From NCBI GenBank assembly GCA_965221575.1, contig CBDCSM010000013.1:894934-958933 (forward strand): DNA of 64,000 bases. Reading direction: 5' to 3'. Source of the stretch: JAPPHA01 sp965221575 (GTDB lineage: Bacteria; Pseudomonadota; Alphaproteobacteria; Rhodobacterales; Rhodobacteraceae). The notes beneath the pieces are model-generated. The model saw only the letters and a program-made list of their open reading frames with translations. It was not told the origin of the DNA and ran no database searches. The position numbers and the translations under genes are program-made. Below are positions 35,439-44,036 of the stretch, piece by piece (position 1 is the first letter of the stretch; each line of letters opens with the position of its first letter).

Positions 35439-35702
35439 GTGATTAAGACCTTTGCGAACAAGCAACTGAAGGCCCTGTGGGAAACGGGAAAGTCGAGGAT
35501 TGACGTGCGATTTCACAAGCGCATCCTGCGGCGATCGGACGCCTTGGATGCCGCAACCGCGCCTGAGGACATGAATCTTCCCGGTTTCAACTTTCACGCT
35601 CCGATAGGCCACAACCGGACAAGTTACACAGTCCATGTCAATCGACCGTGGTCCATCACTTTCGGATTCCGCGATGGCGACGCCCATTCACTGGACTTCT
35701 AG
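35439..35702 (+). CDS. higB: HigB-type (RelE/ParE superfamily) toxin
   Basis: 87 aa from GTG at 35439. The pattern IKTFANKQLKALWETGK, then EDMNLPGFNFHAPIG, SYTVHVNRPWSITFGF and DGDAHSLDF is that of HigB-like mRNA interferases acting on the ribosome. It precedes a HigA-type antitoxin by 21 bp, the toxin-first order of higBA. The IS66-like element inserted 15 bp upstream has removed the native promoter from its usual distance, so current expression depends on the element or on internal signals. Confidence 0.87.
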   Translation: MIKTFANKQLKALWETGKSRIDVRFHKRILRRSDALDAATAPEDMNLPGFNFHAPIGHNRTSYTVHVNRPWSITFGFRDGDAHSLDF

Positions 35703-35723
35703 CAAAATCAGTAGGAGGTGAGG

Positions 35724-36023
35724 ATGAGCCGCAACCCTGACCGCTGCCCGACGCATCCGGGCGAACTTCTCCGCGAGGACGTAATACCTGCGACCGGAAA
35801 ATCCAAGTCCGAGATCGCACGGATGCTCGGCATCTCGCGCCAGCACCTGCACGACGTTCTGGCTGGGCGGAAACCCGTCAGCTCCGAGGTTGCCGTGCGC
35901 CTCGCCAAGCTGTTCGGGAATTCGCCTCTGTTTTGGGTCAGGATGCAGGGAGCCTATGACGCTTGGCACGCCGCCCGTAAAGTCGATGTCACCGGGATCC
36001 CCTCGCTGGCCGCTGACAAATAA
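35724..36023 (+). CDS. higA: HigA-type XRE antitoxin
   Basis: 99 aa from the ATG at 35724 with AGGAGG 5 nt upstream; a GTG at 35718 is in frame but overlaps that site. The HTH (SKSEIARMLGISRQHLHDVL) is followed by the HigA tail AVRLAKLFGNSPLFWVRMQ. It should bind and neutralise HigB and repress the higBA promoter. Its own strong ribosome site could give antitoxin expression even with the upstream insertion. Confidence 0.92.
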   Translation: MSRNPDRCPTHPGELLREDVIPATGKSKSEIARMLGISRQHLHDVLAGRKPVSSEVAVRLAKLFGNSPLFWVRMQGAYDAWHAARKVDVTGIPSLAADK

Positions 36024-36036
36024 CCGGACGGTTCCT

Positions 36037-36317
36037 GTAGGGGGTAGAGGCAGGGAGAGGCGCGCCCTGCGGTGTGGGGAGTAGCAGTTTGCCGGCGGCT
36101 TTCGCTCTGAACCGGTGCCTCAGTCCTCACCATGACCACGTTTCCTCGTCCCCGCTCATCTAATCGGACGTGCGGATTTCCCTCATCCAGCATTCCGACG
36201 AGATCATGCCTTCGCCCACGGAAGGCCCTTGGTCTTCGGCGCAAGGTTGACCAAGCCGTAGACCGTCCACAGCCGTTCGTCCTAGAAGCGCACGTACTTC
36301 CCTTTCCGGAACTTACC
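36037..36317 (-). mobile_element. Group II intron 3' remnant (RT C-terminus plus domain V-like RNA)
   Basis: On the minus strand, 36317-36204 encodes the end of an intron reverse transcriptase/maturase (GKFRKGKYVRF, a stop, then DERLWTVYGLVNLAPKTKGL and PWAKA). Next, 36194-36162 resembles domain V (GCTGGATG...GGGAAAT...GCACGTCCG, with an altered catalytic triad). The tail begins GATGAGCGGGG and runs to about 36037 (CCCCTAC), 14 bp after higA. The 5' part is missing, so the intron is dead. Confidence 0.6.
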
Positions 36318-36800
36318 AAAAAACATCACGCGTCGCCCGTTTCGATGCGCGTGTTGTCGACCGCATTCGCGAGTTGCGCGCCGCAGGCTCTACGTATCGA
36401 AAGATCGACGCGGCGCTTGAAGCTGCCGGCCGTCCGCTCCGGGCAGCCGCGCGTACTGGCAGCCCGCTGCCTGTTCCCATGTCACCGTCATGCGGATCGC
36501 CTGGCGAAACGGAATTTCGTGACAGAGAACAGACCTGGTGACAAAACCCTCAGCATCTTCCCGGCCCCGAGAGGAAGGACCAATTTTTGTCGCGACTTCT
36601 CTCCAGGAAGATTCCGATAGCCCAGGGCCCTGCACAACTGAAATGAACGCAATTCCGGTCAAACTCACGCGAATCGCGGAAACAGACGAATTCGCAGGGA
36701 TTTTTCGATGCGTTCAGCCGTAACCCAGTCCAGAATTACCAAGTGGCGCGGTACGTACGAACTCCTCGACTGCGTCCCCTCAAATTCGAAATCGTTCGCT
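36318..36800. other. Gene-free stretch with a possible recombinase fragment
   Basis: A plus-strand segment near 36335-36450 reads VVDRIRELRAAGSTYRKIDA and looks like the HTH-type segment of a serine recombinase, but it is short and isolated. Nothing else is recognisable before the end of the hydantoinase gene. Confidence 0.3.
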
Positions 36801-38462
36801 TCAGAGCGGCCCGTAAACCATTTCTGCGCGCGCACGGGTGATGTAGCCATTCCTGATATCGGCGCGGACGGCGTCCCGGCAGCGTTCCCGGGGGTTGCCG
36901 GTGCCGCCACCGATTCCAGTGTGAATTCGGATGACGTCACCTGCCTTGGTCGGACGATTCGACGCAAATGCAATCACCTCCGGCTGACCGCCTTTCGGCC
37001 GGAACTCGACATAGTTCGGAGACCCGTCATTGCCCCCGTTTGCGCCCCAGGGCGGGAACCTGGAACGGGTATAGGCCACGGTGAAGAAGCCGGACTCGCT
37101 GCGCACCCGATAGTCTATGACGATTCCTCTCCCGCCATTGAACCTGCCTTCGCCACCGGGCGCCGTATTGATCTCCATACGGTCGACGAAAAGGCCGTTG
37201 CGCGCCTCGTTCACCTCGGCAGGGCAATTGAAGGTCTCACCGTGAAAACCGCAGAACATCGCCGTTGTCCCGTCGCTGGTATCACTCGCGCCCCAGCCGC
37301 CCAACTGAGGTTCGATGATGGTGTAATGCCGTCCGGTATCAGGATGGATGCCGCCGACAAATGTACCGCAGACCGACGCGAAATGGCCTGCGCCGAGCAG
37401 GTGGGGCATGTGCGCCGCCAGGCAGCGCCAAATGAGGTCGTAAAGCCTCAGTTCAACCTCGTAATAATAACCCAGGGGCCCAGGTTCGCGGGCGTGGAAG
37501 ACGGTGCCTTCCTCGGTCAGGAGACGGATAGGGCGGAACGATCCGGCATTGGCCGGGGTTTCCCTGTCGGTGAGCGACTTGAACAGCATCTGGACCACCA
37601 CCATCGCCCCGTCCCGACTGATCGCCAGTGGTGTTGTTCCCTGTTCGGGGTTATCTCGCAAGTCGACGGTGAATCTGTCACAGGTGATTTCGATCTTGAC
37701 GTTGAAAACGCGGCCGTCGTCCTGCTCTTCGGACAGCTCGAACCTGCCCCTTGGCAGCTCGCTCAATCCCTTGAGCGAAGCCTGTTCGCCATAATCCATG
37801 GTTCCGACCATCGCCTGTTCAAAGGTCTCGTCCCCGTATTTCCGGGCGATCTCCAGCAGTCTGCGACTGCCTACCCGAGCGGCGGCGATGGCCGCCCAGA
37901 CATCGCCTTCGAGCACATCCGGCATGCGCGAATTGCCTTTCATGATCTCCATGACAGGCCGGATCATTTCGCCACGGGAAACCAGTTTGATCGCCGGCAG
38001 CCGCAGGCCTTCGTGGAAGATCTCTGTCGCCTCTTCCGAAAGTGAACCCGGCGCCAGGCCGCCGATATCGGAATTGTGGGCGATATTTGCGGTCCAGGCG
38101 ATAATCTGGTTGTCGCAAAAGACCGGCATCGCCACCACGATGTCGTTCAGATGCGTCACTCCACCGCAGTATGGATCGTTGGTGGCAAAGATGTCGCCTG
38201 GCTCGATATCGCCGGGCGAATCGAATTTTTCGATCAATACTCTCACGCTCTTGTCGAGTACGCCGACAAAAGCCGGAATTCCGGCTCCCGACGAGGCCAG
38301 TTCTCCATCTTTGTTCATGACCCCCGTACCCATGTCGAGGACCTCGTAAATGATCGATGACATTGCCGTCTTGCCCATGGCGACGAACATCTCGTCGGCC
38401 ACTGCCTGCAGAGAATTCTGGATGATTTCCAGGGTGAACGGATCGCGTGGTTTTCGGCTCAA
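36801..38462 (-). CDS. hyuB: Hydantoinase B / 5-oxoprolinase beta-type subunit
   Basis: 553 aa from TTG at 38462 with GGGAG 8 nt upstream; residues before it are not family-like. Typical HyuB sequence: DPFTLEIIQNSLQAVADEMF, PGDIFATNDPYCGGVTHLND, TANIAHNSDIGGLAPGS, GMLFK-like VVVQMLFKSL, and NTAPGGEGRFNGGRGIVIDY. HyuB pairs with HyuA for ATP-dependent opening of hydantoins or 5-oxoproline; no HyuA is in this window. It lies downstream of a peptide-type binding protein and a permease remnant. Confidence 0.9.
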   Translation of the reverse strand: MSRKPRDPFTLEIIQNSLQAVADEMFVAMGKTAMSSIIYEVLDMGTGVMNKDGELASSGAGIPAFVGVLDKSVRVLIEKFDSPGDIEPGDIFATNDPYCGGVTHLNDIVVAMPVFCDNQIIAWTANIAHNSDIGGLAPGSLSEEATEIFHEGLRLPAIKLVSRGEMIRPVMEIMKGNSRMPDVLEGDVWAAIAAARVGSRRLLEIARKYGDETFEQAMVGTMDYGEQASLKGLSELPRGRFELSEEQDDGRVFNVKIEITCDRFTVDLRDNPEQGTTPLAISRDGAMVVVQMLFKSLTDRETPANAGSFRPIRLLTEEGTVFHAREPGPLGYYYEVELRLYDLIWRCLAAHMPHLLGAGHFASVCGTFVGGIHPDTGRHYTIIEPQLGGWGASDTSDGTTAMFCGFHGETFNCPAEVNEARNGLFVDRMEINTAPGGEGRFNGGRGIVIDYRVRSESGFFTVAYTRSRFPPWGANGGNDGSPNYVEFRPKGGQPEVIAFASNRPTKAGDVIRIHTGIGGGTGNPRERCRDAVRADIRNGYITRARAEMVYGPL

Positions 38463-38599
38463 CTTGTCGTCTCCCGGGTTAATGCGGAATTTGGGCAATG
38501 CCGGGACAACACATGCATGCAGCTGCCGGTTTTGGTTGGATGGCGGTGCACGGTTCCGAGTATGCCGGGCCGCAACGCAACGCAACACGCGGCAGGCCG

Positions 38600-38757
38600 A
38601 CGAACACCGTCATCAGTGTGGCACGCCGCCCCGCTTCGATTCCGGCCGGATCGCCCGGATTGATCCGTGCCATCCGGAAAACCAGGACCGATACGCCGTC
38701 GATGATCGGAATCGCGGCGGCAAGCCGATGCGCAGGAAATCGCAGGGCAGATCCCAT
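38600..38757 (-). pseudogene. dppB-type ABC permease, N-terminal remnant
   Basis: Between the binding-protein and hyuB genes a frame reads FPAHRLAAAIPIIDGVSVLV, then FRMARINPGDPAGIEAG. This is the first transmembrane helix and PGDPA segment of DppB-type permeases. It ends after about 50 residues without the other helices. The remainder of 38463-38844 shows nothing, so the permease and ATPase genes of this importer have been deleted. Confidence 0.65.
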
Positions 38758-38844
38758 CCGCTGTCGTCTGCAAGATCAAGCTTGTTTTTTGTTCCGGTGT
38801 GCGGCCGGGCTGCGCGGGCAGCCCGGCGACCTTGTGGCACCAGA

Positions 38845-40446
38845 TCATTCGTTGATTTGAATGTCCTTGAACAGCTGGCCGAATCCCGCCAGCGGATAGG
38901 CCCTGTCGGGATCCAGGTAGTTGTGGAACAGCACACCTTTGCGTACCGCAAATACACCGCGAAACTCATAACCGAATATGCCCGGTGCAAGATCGGAGAT
39001 CAGCGCGTTGGCTTGCGCATATATCTCGGCACGCTTCTGCGGATCGGTTTCGGTACGACCCCTGTTCAGCAGTTCATCGACCGCGTCGTCGGCCAGATAC
39101 GACGATGACATCCAGGTGTGCGGCACTTCAGAACTGTACATGTTGTACAGGAGCGAATCCGGGTCCGGCGTGAGCGCGGCGATGGCGATCTCGATAACAT
39201 GCGGCGCGGTGTCGGGGTTCGAAACCTGTTCTGTAATCAGCACCCACGGAGTCCTCGTAATCGAAACATCGAAGCCGAGCGAGGTATAAAGCGCCTGCAT
39301 CATCAGTGCTCCACGTTCGCGAGCAGGTGTCTCGGCGATCCAGGCGATTTCAATGGGATGATCACCGGGTGCATAACGGCACTGGCCAAGCTCTTCCTTC
39401 GCCCGCTCGAGGTCCTGCGCGAAGTCCGGCCTGCCGGGGTCGCGTCCGAGCAGTCCCATCGGCAGTGGGCCGTTCATCGGAACACCCTGCGTCATGGTTT
39501 CGTTGATACGCACGAGATTCAGCATCGTGGCGTAGTCGAAAGCATGGGCCAACGCGCGGCGGCAATGTACGTCATCGAGTGGCGGGCGGCGGGTGTTGAA
39601 CTGGAAATACTCACCGGTCAGGCCACCCTCGTTAACCAGGTAGGTGTTTCCTTCCTTTGCCAACGACTTCAGCACTTCCGGCGGCAGCCACTGGCTCGAG
39701 ATGTCGTGCTCGCCACGCGACATCAGTGCCCGCACGGTCGCCGCGTCCAGTCCGTAGCGATAGCGGACCCGCTCGGGGAAATTATCGCTGAACTCGAGGA
39801 AGTAATTCGGGTTGGGTGTCAGCACGGTTTCGGTCTGCGGGTCATGCGAACTGACCACGTAGGCACCGGAACCAGCGCTGTTATGCGACATCCACTCAGA
39901 ACCGTAGTCGCCGAATTCGCCATGGGAACCTTCGGCGAAATTCTCCGATACCAGCATGGAATCGACGATCGGCATTCTCACGAGCGAGGCCAGGAATGGT
40001 GCGAAGGACTCCGTCAGCGTGAACTTCACCGTGTGTGTGTCAATCGCTTCCACCGAGTCGATTCGGCCTTCGAACTGGCCTGAATGGCCCTGACCCATCG
40101 CCATCATGCGATTGAATGAGAAGACAACATCCGCTGCCGAGAGAGGATTGCCCGAGTTGAAGGTGACATCGTCGCGCAGGTTGAATGTGTATTCCAGCCC
40201 GTCGATGGTCCAGTCCGTTGCAAGAAGCGGTTGTATGCCGGCGCCGCCCTGCCTCGGATAGACCAGGGTGTCATACAGATTGATCGCAAGAACGGTATCG
40301 GCAAAGTCCGTTGCCTTCGCCGGGTCGATCTCACCAACGGGTGCCTCATCGATCCGAAGCTCGCGATCGGCGACGGCGGCGGATACGGTCATCACCAGGG
40401 TGGTTGCGACCGCAATCGCCGTCAGGCAGTTTTGCAAGTTCTTCAT
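38845..40446 (-). CDS. Peptide/nickel-type ABC substrate-binding protein (family 5)
   Basis: 533 aa from the ATG at 40446 (GGAGAC upstream). Signal peptide LTAIAVATTLVMTVSAAVA. Family 5 marks: LINLYDTLVYP-like region, LATDWTIDGLEYTFNLRDDV, FNSGNPLSAADVVFSFNRMM, CRRALAHAFDYATML, and RAEIYAQANALISDLAPGIF. It binds oligopeptides or other solutes in the periplasm. Its permease is only a remnant (38600-38757) and no ATPase follows, so transport needs partners elsewhere. Confidence 0.9.
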   Translation of the reverse strand: MKNLQNCLTAIAVATTLVMTVSAAVADRELRIDEAPVGEIDPAKATDFADTVLAINLYDTLVYPRQGGAGIQPLLATDWTIDGLEYTFNLRDDVTFNSGNPLSAADVVFSFNRMMAMGQGHSGQFEGRIDSVEAIDTHTVKFTLTESFAPFLASLVRMPIVDSMLVSENFAEGSHGEFGDYGSEWMSHNSAGSGAYVVSSHDPQTETVLTPNPNYFLEFSDNFPERVRYRYGLDAATVRALMSRGEHDISSQWLPPEVLKSLAKEGNTYLVNEGGLTGEYFQFNTRRPPLDDVHCRRALAHAFDYATMLNLVRINETMTQGVPMNGPLPMGLLGRDPGRPDFAQDLERAKEELGQCRYAPGDHPIEIAWIAETPARERGALMMQALYTSLGFDVSITRTPWVLITEQVSNPDTAPHVIEIAIAALTPDPDSLLYNMYSSEVPHTWMSSSYLADDAVDELLNRGRTETDPQKRAEIYAQANALISDLAPGIFGYEFRGVFAVRKGVLFHNYLDPDRAYPLAGFGQLFKDIQINE

Positions 40447-40509
40447 GTCATTGTCTCCAGCATTGTGTTTCGCACAAACTGTGCTTCTGTGTCTTGCGGG
40501 GTTCCATTG

Positions 40510-40560
40510 TAGCATAATTTTAGTAAAAGAAAATAAATTTATAGTATAACTAAATCAATG
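40510..40560. promoter_or_regulatory. AT-rich divergent promoter/operator region
   Basis: A very AT-rich stretch between the binding-protein and XRE-cupin genes. It contains TTTAGT (40519-40524) facing ACTAAA (40549-40554), and TAGTA-type repeats in between. It is the likely promoter area of the minus-strand operon and a candidate binding site of the adjacent regulator. Confidence 0.4.
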
Positions 40561-40672
40561 ATTGCCCTATCATGGTGCTCATGATGATTCGTGGTTTTCC
40601 ATTGGCCGGTGCCAGATTTTCCGAGTAAATTGCGAGGGGAGCCCTCCCCTGGTCCAGGACCCAAGGATAGAT

Positions 40673-41281
40673 ATGCCCGACGATACCGCGCGACGTGAAA
40701 TTGCCCGAAGGGGCCGACGGCAAACTGCCCTGGGCGACAAGGTACGGAGACGCCGCAAGGATCTGGGTCTGACACTGAAAGAGGTTGCGGATGCCGCGGG
40801 TCTTTCGGCCGGGTTCATCTCGCAGATCGAAAAGGGCATTTCGTCGCCGTCCCTTGTTTCTCTGGCATCTCTGAGCGCGGCTTTGGATACCCCTGTAGGG
40901 TTTTTCGTTCAGCAACCGGATGGAAAGGTCGCACATACACAAAGGGGAAAACGTGCCCATTTTCAGACGGGAAACCGGGCTGCAGGACCACATCTGGATT
41001 ATGAACGGATCTCGGCTGACCTGCCGAACGGGAGAATCCGCGCCACGGTTGCTCACGAACCGCCGGGACACCGAACCGAGCAGATGTCGCATTTCGGCGA
41101 AGAGATTTACTTTGTCCTCAGTGGCTCGCTGGTCGTCGAAGTCGAAGATGAGGTCTATGAGTTGAAAGAGGGCGATTCGCTCCATTTCGAAAGCACCCGC
41201 CGGCATCTGAGCTGGAACCGATCCAGCCATGTCTGCTCCTATTTGCATGTCTGCACGATGGATGTGTTTGATTCGGACTGA
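40673..41281 (+). CDS. XRE-family regulator with C-terminal cupin domain
   Basis: 202 aa from the ATG at 40673. HTH at about residues 20-75 (KVRRRRKDLGLTLKEVADAA, then GLSAGFISQIEKGISSPSLV). Cupin barrel at 120-195 (HEPPGHRTEQMSHFGEEIYF, VLSGSLVVEVEDEVYELKEG, DSLHFESTRRHLSWN). The cupin probably senses a small effector. Divergent from the binding-protein/hyuB operon, which it likely controls. Confidence 0.9.
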   Translation: MPDDTARREIARRGRRQTALGDKVRRRRKDLGLTLKEVADAAGLSAGFISQIEKGISSPSLVSLASLSAALDTPVGFFVQQPDGKVAHTQRGKRAHFQTGNRAAGPHLDYERISADLPNGRIRATVAHEPPGHRTEQMSHFGEEIYFVLSGSLVVEVEDEVYELKEGDSLHFESTRRHLSWNRSSHVCSYLHVCTMDVFDSD

Positions 41282-41307
41282 TTGCGGCATGCTGCCGCGC
41301 ATCAATC
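41280..41307 (+). terminator. Possible stem-loop terminator after the XRE-cupin gene
   Basis: GCGGCA (41284-41289), loop TGC, TGCCGC (41293-41298), with outer GATT/AATC pairing. It overlaps the stop codon region and lacks a clean T-run, so it is only a weak terminator candidate. Confidence 0.3.
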
Positions 41308-41508
41308 CTGCAGTTGTTTCTTGAACTGTTCCGGCATGAGTTGCAGGCTTTGTCCCGGATCGTTCCGTGTACGGATTTCCTGGATTCCGAAAAAATTCGG
41401 AAAGCTGGGCCCTGTCGATTTCCTTTCTTGGCAACCACTTCCAAGTAGGCCCCATCGGATGGTTTGTACGTGGAACCACGTTAGGGAAGAACGGATAAGG
41501 AACGGTTT

Positions 41509-41965
41509 CTACGGGCCGGATTGCCGGATCACCCTGCATGCGATTGATCTTCCTGTCCCGACATATGCCGCGGCCCCGGTCACGGACGTTCCGTTGTCGA
41601 CGAGTTCCTGCAGCGCCGAGACCGTGTCGGCATGAAACGGTGGCCGACTTGGCGAGCGACCACGTTTTCTGGCGGCGACCAAGCCGTCCTTCGTGCGCTC
41701 GGATATCAGCCGTCTCTCGAAGTGTGCGATTGCGCCGATCACATTGAACATCGGTTCGTCGGCTGCCGAAGCGGTGTCGATTTCTTCTTCAAGGCTGATC
41801 GATTGAACTCTTGCTCTTTCAGTGTGTCAGCGATCTCGAGGAGTTCCCTGAGCGAGCGTCCGAGGCGATCAAGACGGATGATTGCGAGCGTGTCGCCGGG
41901 CCGGGCATAGTCGAACAGCGCAGCAAGGCCTGGCCGGTCGAAAGGCCGTGCCAGGGCTCGGCGTG
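41509..41965 (-). pseudogene. Serine recombinase (resolvase/invertase) remnant, frameshifted
   Basis: The first part reads RPGLAALFDYARPGDTLAII, RLDRLGRSLRELLEIADTL, KEQEF. After a frame change near 41808 it continues SLEEEIDTASAADEPMFNVI and GAIAHFERRLISERTKDGL, followed by the DNA-binding HTH. The N-terminal segment with the catalytic Ser is missing. Both losses make it non-functional. Confidence 0.82.
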
Positions 41966-42141
41966 TAGCGGCCATGGCACTCCATGGCGCAATGATCGAA
42001 GAACAACGCAACCACCTACAGGCGTCGCTTGCGAATGACGCGCCGCTCAGCCAGTCACGCCTGACCTGGTTGCGAGGCTTTCCCATTTCGACCAAACCAA
42101 CCAGCCTGCACGTCCTTGTCGAACGACAGAGGTACAAGCTG

Positions 42142-43052
42142 TTACACTCCGGTTATTGCGGCAGAACGCTCCCACAAAGCCGCAGCCAGTGTTTTGTCAT
42201 TGGCTGATTTCGCCGGGGCCTTCGCCATTGGCGCCCCACGCATCGACACGAACCCGCCTGGCGTGAAATAGTCGCCTCCTGCCGCCGCAGGGTCCATCGC
42301 GGCGAAAAAAAACGGGCCAGGCTCCCTCGTCGTTGGCATCATCAAAACGCCTGTGATGGCATCGACGAAGCGGCGCAGGACACCATTGGAAATTGACAGA
42401 ATGGCTTGCTGGGTTCCATCCGATTTCGTTGGACCAGGGCCTGCGGCAACACTCACAGCATCGGTGCCCTCGCGCTCAAACTTGCGTTGCAACTGTAGCA
42501 TGAACAACATTTTCGCCAGCTTACTGTTTGCGTAGGCACCCTTCCTGGCCGCCTCCACGGTTTGAAAGGTGTCCGGCTTGATCTTGCCGCTGCCATGCGC
42601 TCCGCTTGACACGGTAACAACGCGGGACTTCGGCGTGGCAATAAATCGGTCCATCAAAAGACCGGTCAGGGCAAAGTGCCCCTGGTGGTTGACCGCCATC
42701 ATCAGGGCGAAACCGTCTTGTGACGTCTCGGATCCCTTCGTCGCATAGAAACCGGCGTTGTTGATCAGAGTGTCCAACCTGTCGAACGACGCCAAATACT
42801 GATCGGCAAATGCACGCACTGAAGCCAAATCGCTCAGATCGAGTTGCAGGACGTGCAGTTTTGTGCCCCGGTGCTCTGACCGGACCGCTTCTACCGCAAC
42901 CTCGCCCTTCGAGACTTTCGCACGGCCAGGACAACTTCCGCGCCCTTTTGCGCCAGCACACGCGCCGTTTCATATCCGATCCCTGCATTCGCCCCTGTGA
43001 TGACAACGACTTTGCCTGCCTGAGGCGGGATTTCAGAAACTGACCAACTCAT
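42142..43052 (-). pseudogene. Short-chain dehydrogenase/reductase, frameshifted
   Basis: The start at 43052 gives AGKVVVITGANAGIGYETAR (nucleotide-binding TGxxxGIG). Near 42921 one base appears to be missing, and the sequence continues in another frame: GEVAVEAVRSEHRGTKLHVL, LDTLINNAGFYAT, RVVTVSSGAHGSGK and the catalytic GAYANSKLAK (Tyr-x3-Lys). All catalytic residues are otherwise intact. It could be a recent pseudogene or a sequence error. SSGAHG and a retinol-dehydrogenase-like layout suggest an atypical SDR. Confidence 0.8.
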
Positions 43053-43114
43053 GACCTTGTTTTCCTTTTGGGTGCTTTTTTGACCCGCAGATCGTCCGAC
43101 CGGCAATGCAGCTC

Positions 43115-43555
43115 TCAGCGGGCAATACGCATAGAGGTCCAAACCCAAAGGCTTAGAAGGATGGCAGAGGCAGAAATCAGCGTCATGACCGTACCTGGCA
43201 CGAAATTCACGAAACCGCCCAGGTCCAGGAAAAGGAAGTACCCGATATCCGCCAGGCCGCCGACGAGACCGGCGATGAACATCGCTGCCACCACACCTCG
43301 CCAGATGAAGATTGCACTGATCAGCCCGATCAGCCCGATCCACAGCAGATTGAACCCGTGCTGGTCAATCAGCGCACCGGCTGCCTCGTGATAGGGGCCG
43401 GTGAACAGTGCCGGATCGACCGCGTCGGCGACTGCGGCGATTGCCCCTGGTGTATCCTGGGATATGATCATCATGCCAGCCAGGGCGTGAACCAGGCCCC
43501 AAATCACCCAGAGGATGGCGGCGGCCCGTGCTGCGAAGGATTGTGTTGATGTCAT
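43115..43555 (-). CDS. Four-helix integral membrane protein, function unknown
   Basis: 146 aa with AAGGAAA before the ATG. Four hydrophobic segments: AAAILWVIWGLVHALAGMMI, FNLLWIGLIGLISAIFIW, VVAAMFIAGLVGGLADIGYF, and VMTLISASAILLSLWVW. No named family recognised. It lies between the SDR and DUF2798-like genes on the same strand. Confidence 0.7.
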   Translation of the reverse strand: MTSTQSFAARAAAILWVIWGLVHALAGMMIISQDTPGAIAAVADAVDPALFTGPYHEAAGALIDQHGFNLLWIGLIGLISAIFIWRGVVAAMFIAGLVGGLADIGYFLFLDLGGFVNFVPGTVMTLISASAILLSLWVWTSMRIAR

Positions 43556-43571
43556 GGTGTTTCCTTTGGTG

Positions 43572-44009
43572 TCAGGTCGCCATGCAGGCTTCCAATCTCG
43601 GCTTGATCACGAATGTTTCGAGCACGCTCAACACTGCGGAGACGGGGAGCCCGGCAAGCACCGCGCGTAGCCAGACGTCAGCAGATCCGTTGCCAAACCC
43701 CTGAAGCTGATAGGTCGTCACGCTCGCCATGAAGATTTCCAAGAGAAACGCCATGATTATCCCCTGAAGCACGGTGCGACCGAGGACGAGTACATTCGGC
43801 AACGCCTGATCAAGGAACTTGCCAAGCACCCAAAAGAGCGTGAACCCGACCGGTGCGACCAGCAGGCCAACCATGGCCCAGGTGGGAAGCCAGGCTTCCA
43901 GATAGCCCTGCCCTTCGGTGCGGGCGAAAGGTCATCACGGAGGTAATCTGGCCGGTCATCACCAGCATGATCGAGGCTATGACAGCAATTTCTTACGGGC
44001 ATTCGGCAT
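43572..44009 (-). pseudogene. DUF2798-like membrane protein with two frameshifts
   Basis: Pieces in three frames form one protein: MPNARKK from 44009, then VIASIMLVMTGQITSVMTF, then EGQGYLEAWLPTWAMVGLLV continuing to LQGIIMAFLLEIFMASVTTY and AVLSVLETFVIKPRLEA. This gives two copies of a two-helix unit, as in DUF2798 proteins. From the ATG at 43874 only the second half can be made. Family assignment is moderate. Confidence 0.6.
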
Positions 44010-44036
44010 TTCGCCGACTCCGTTCGTTTTGCCGGG

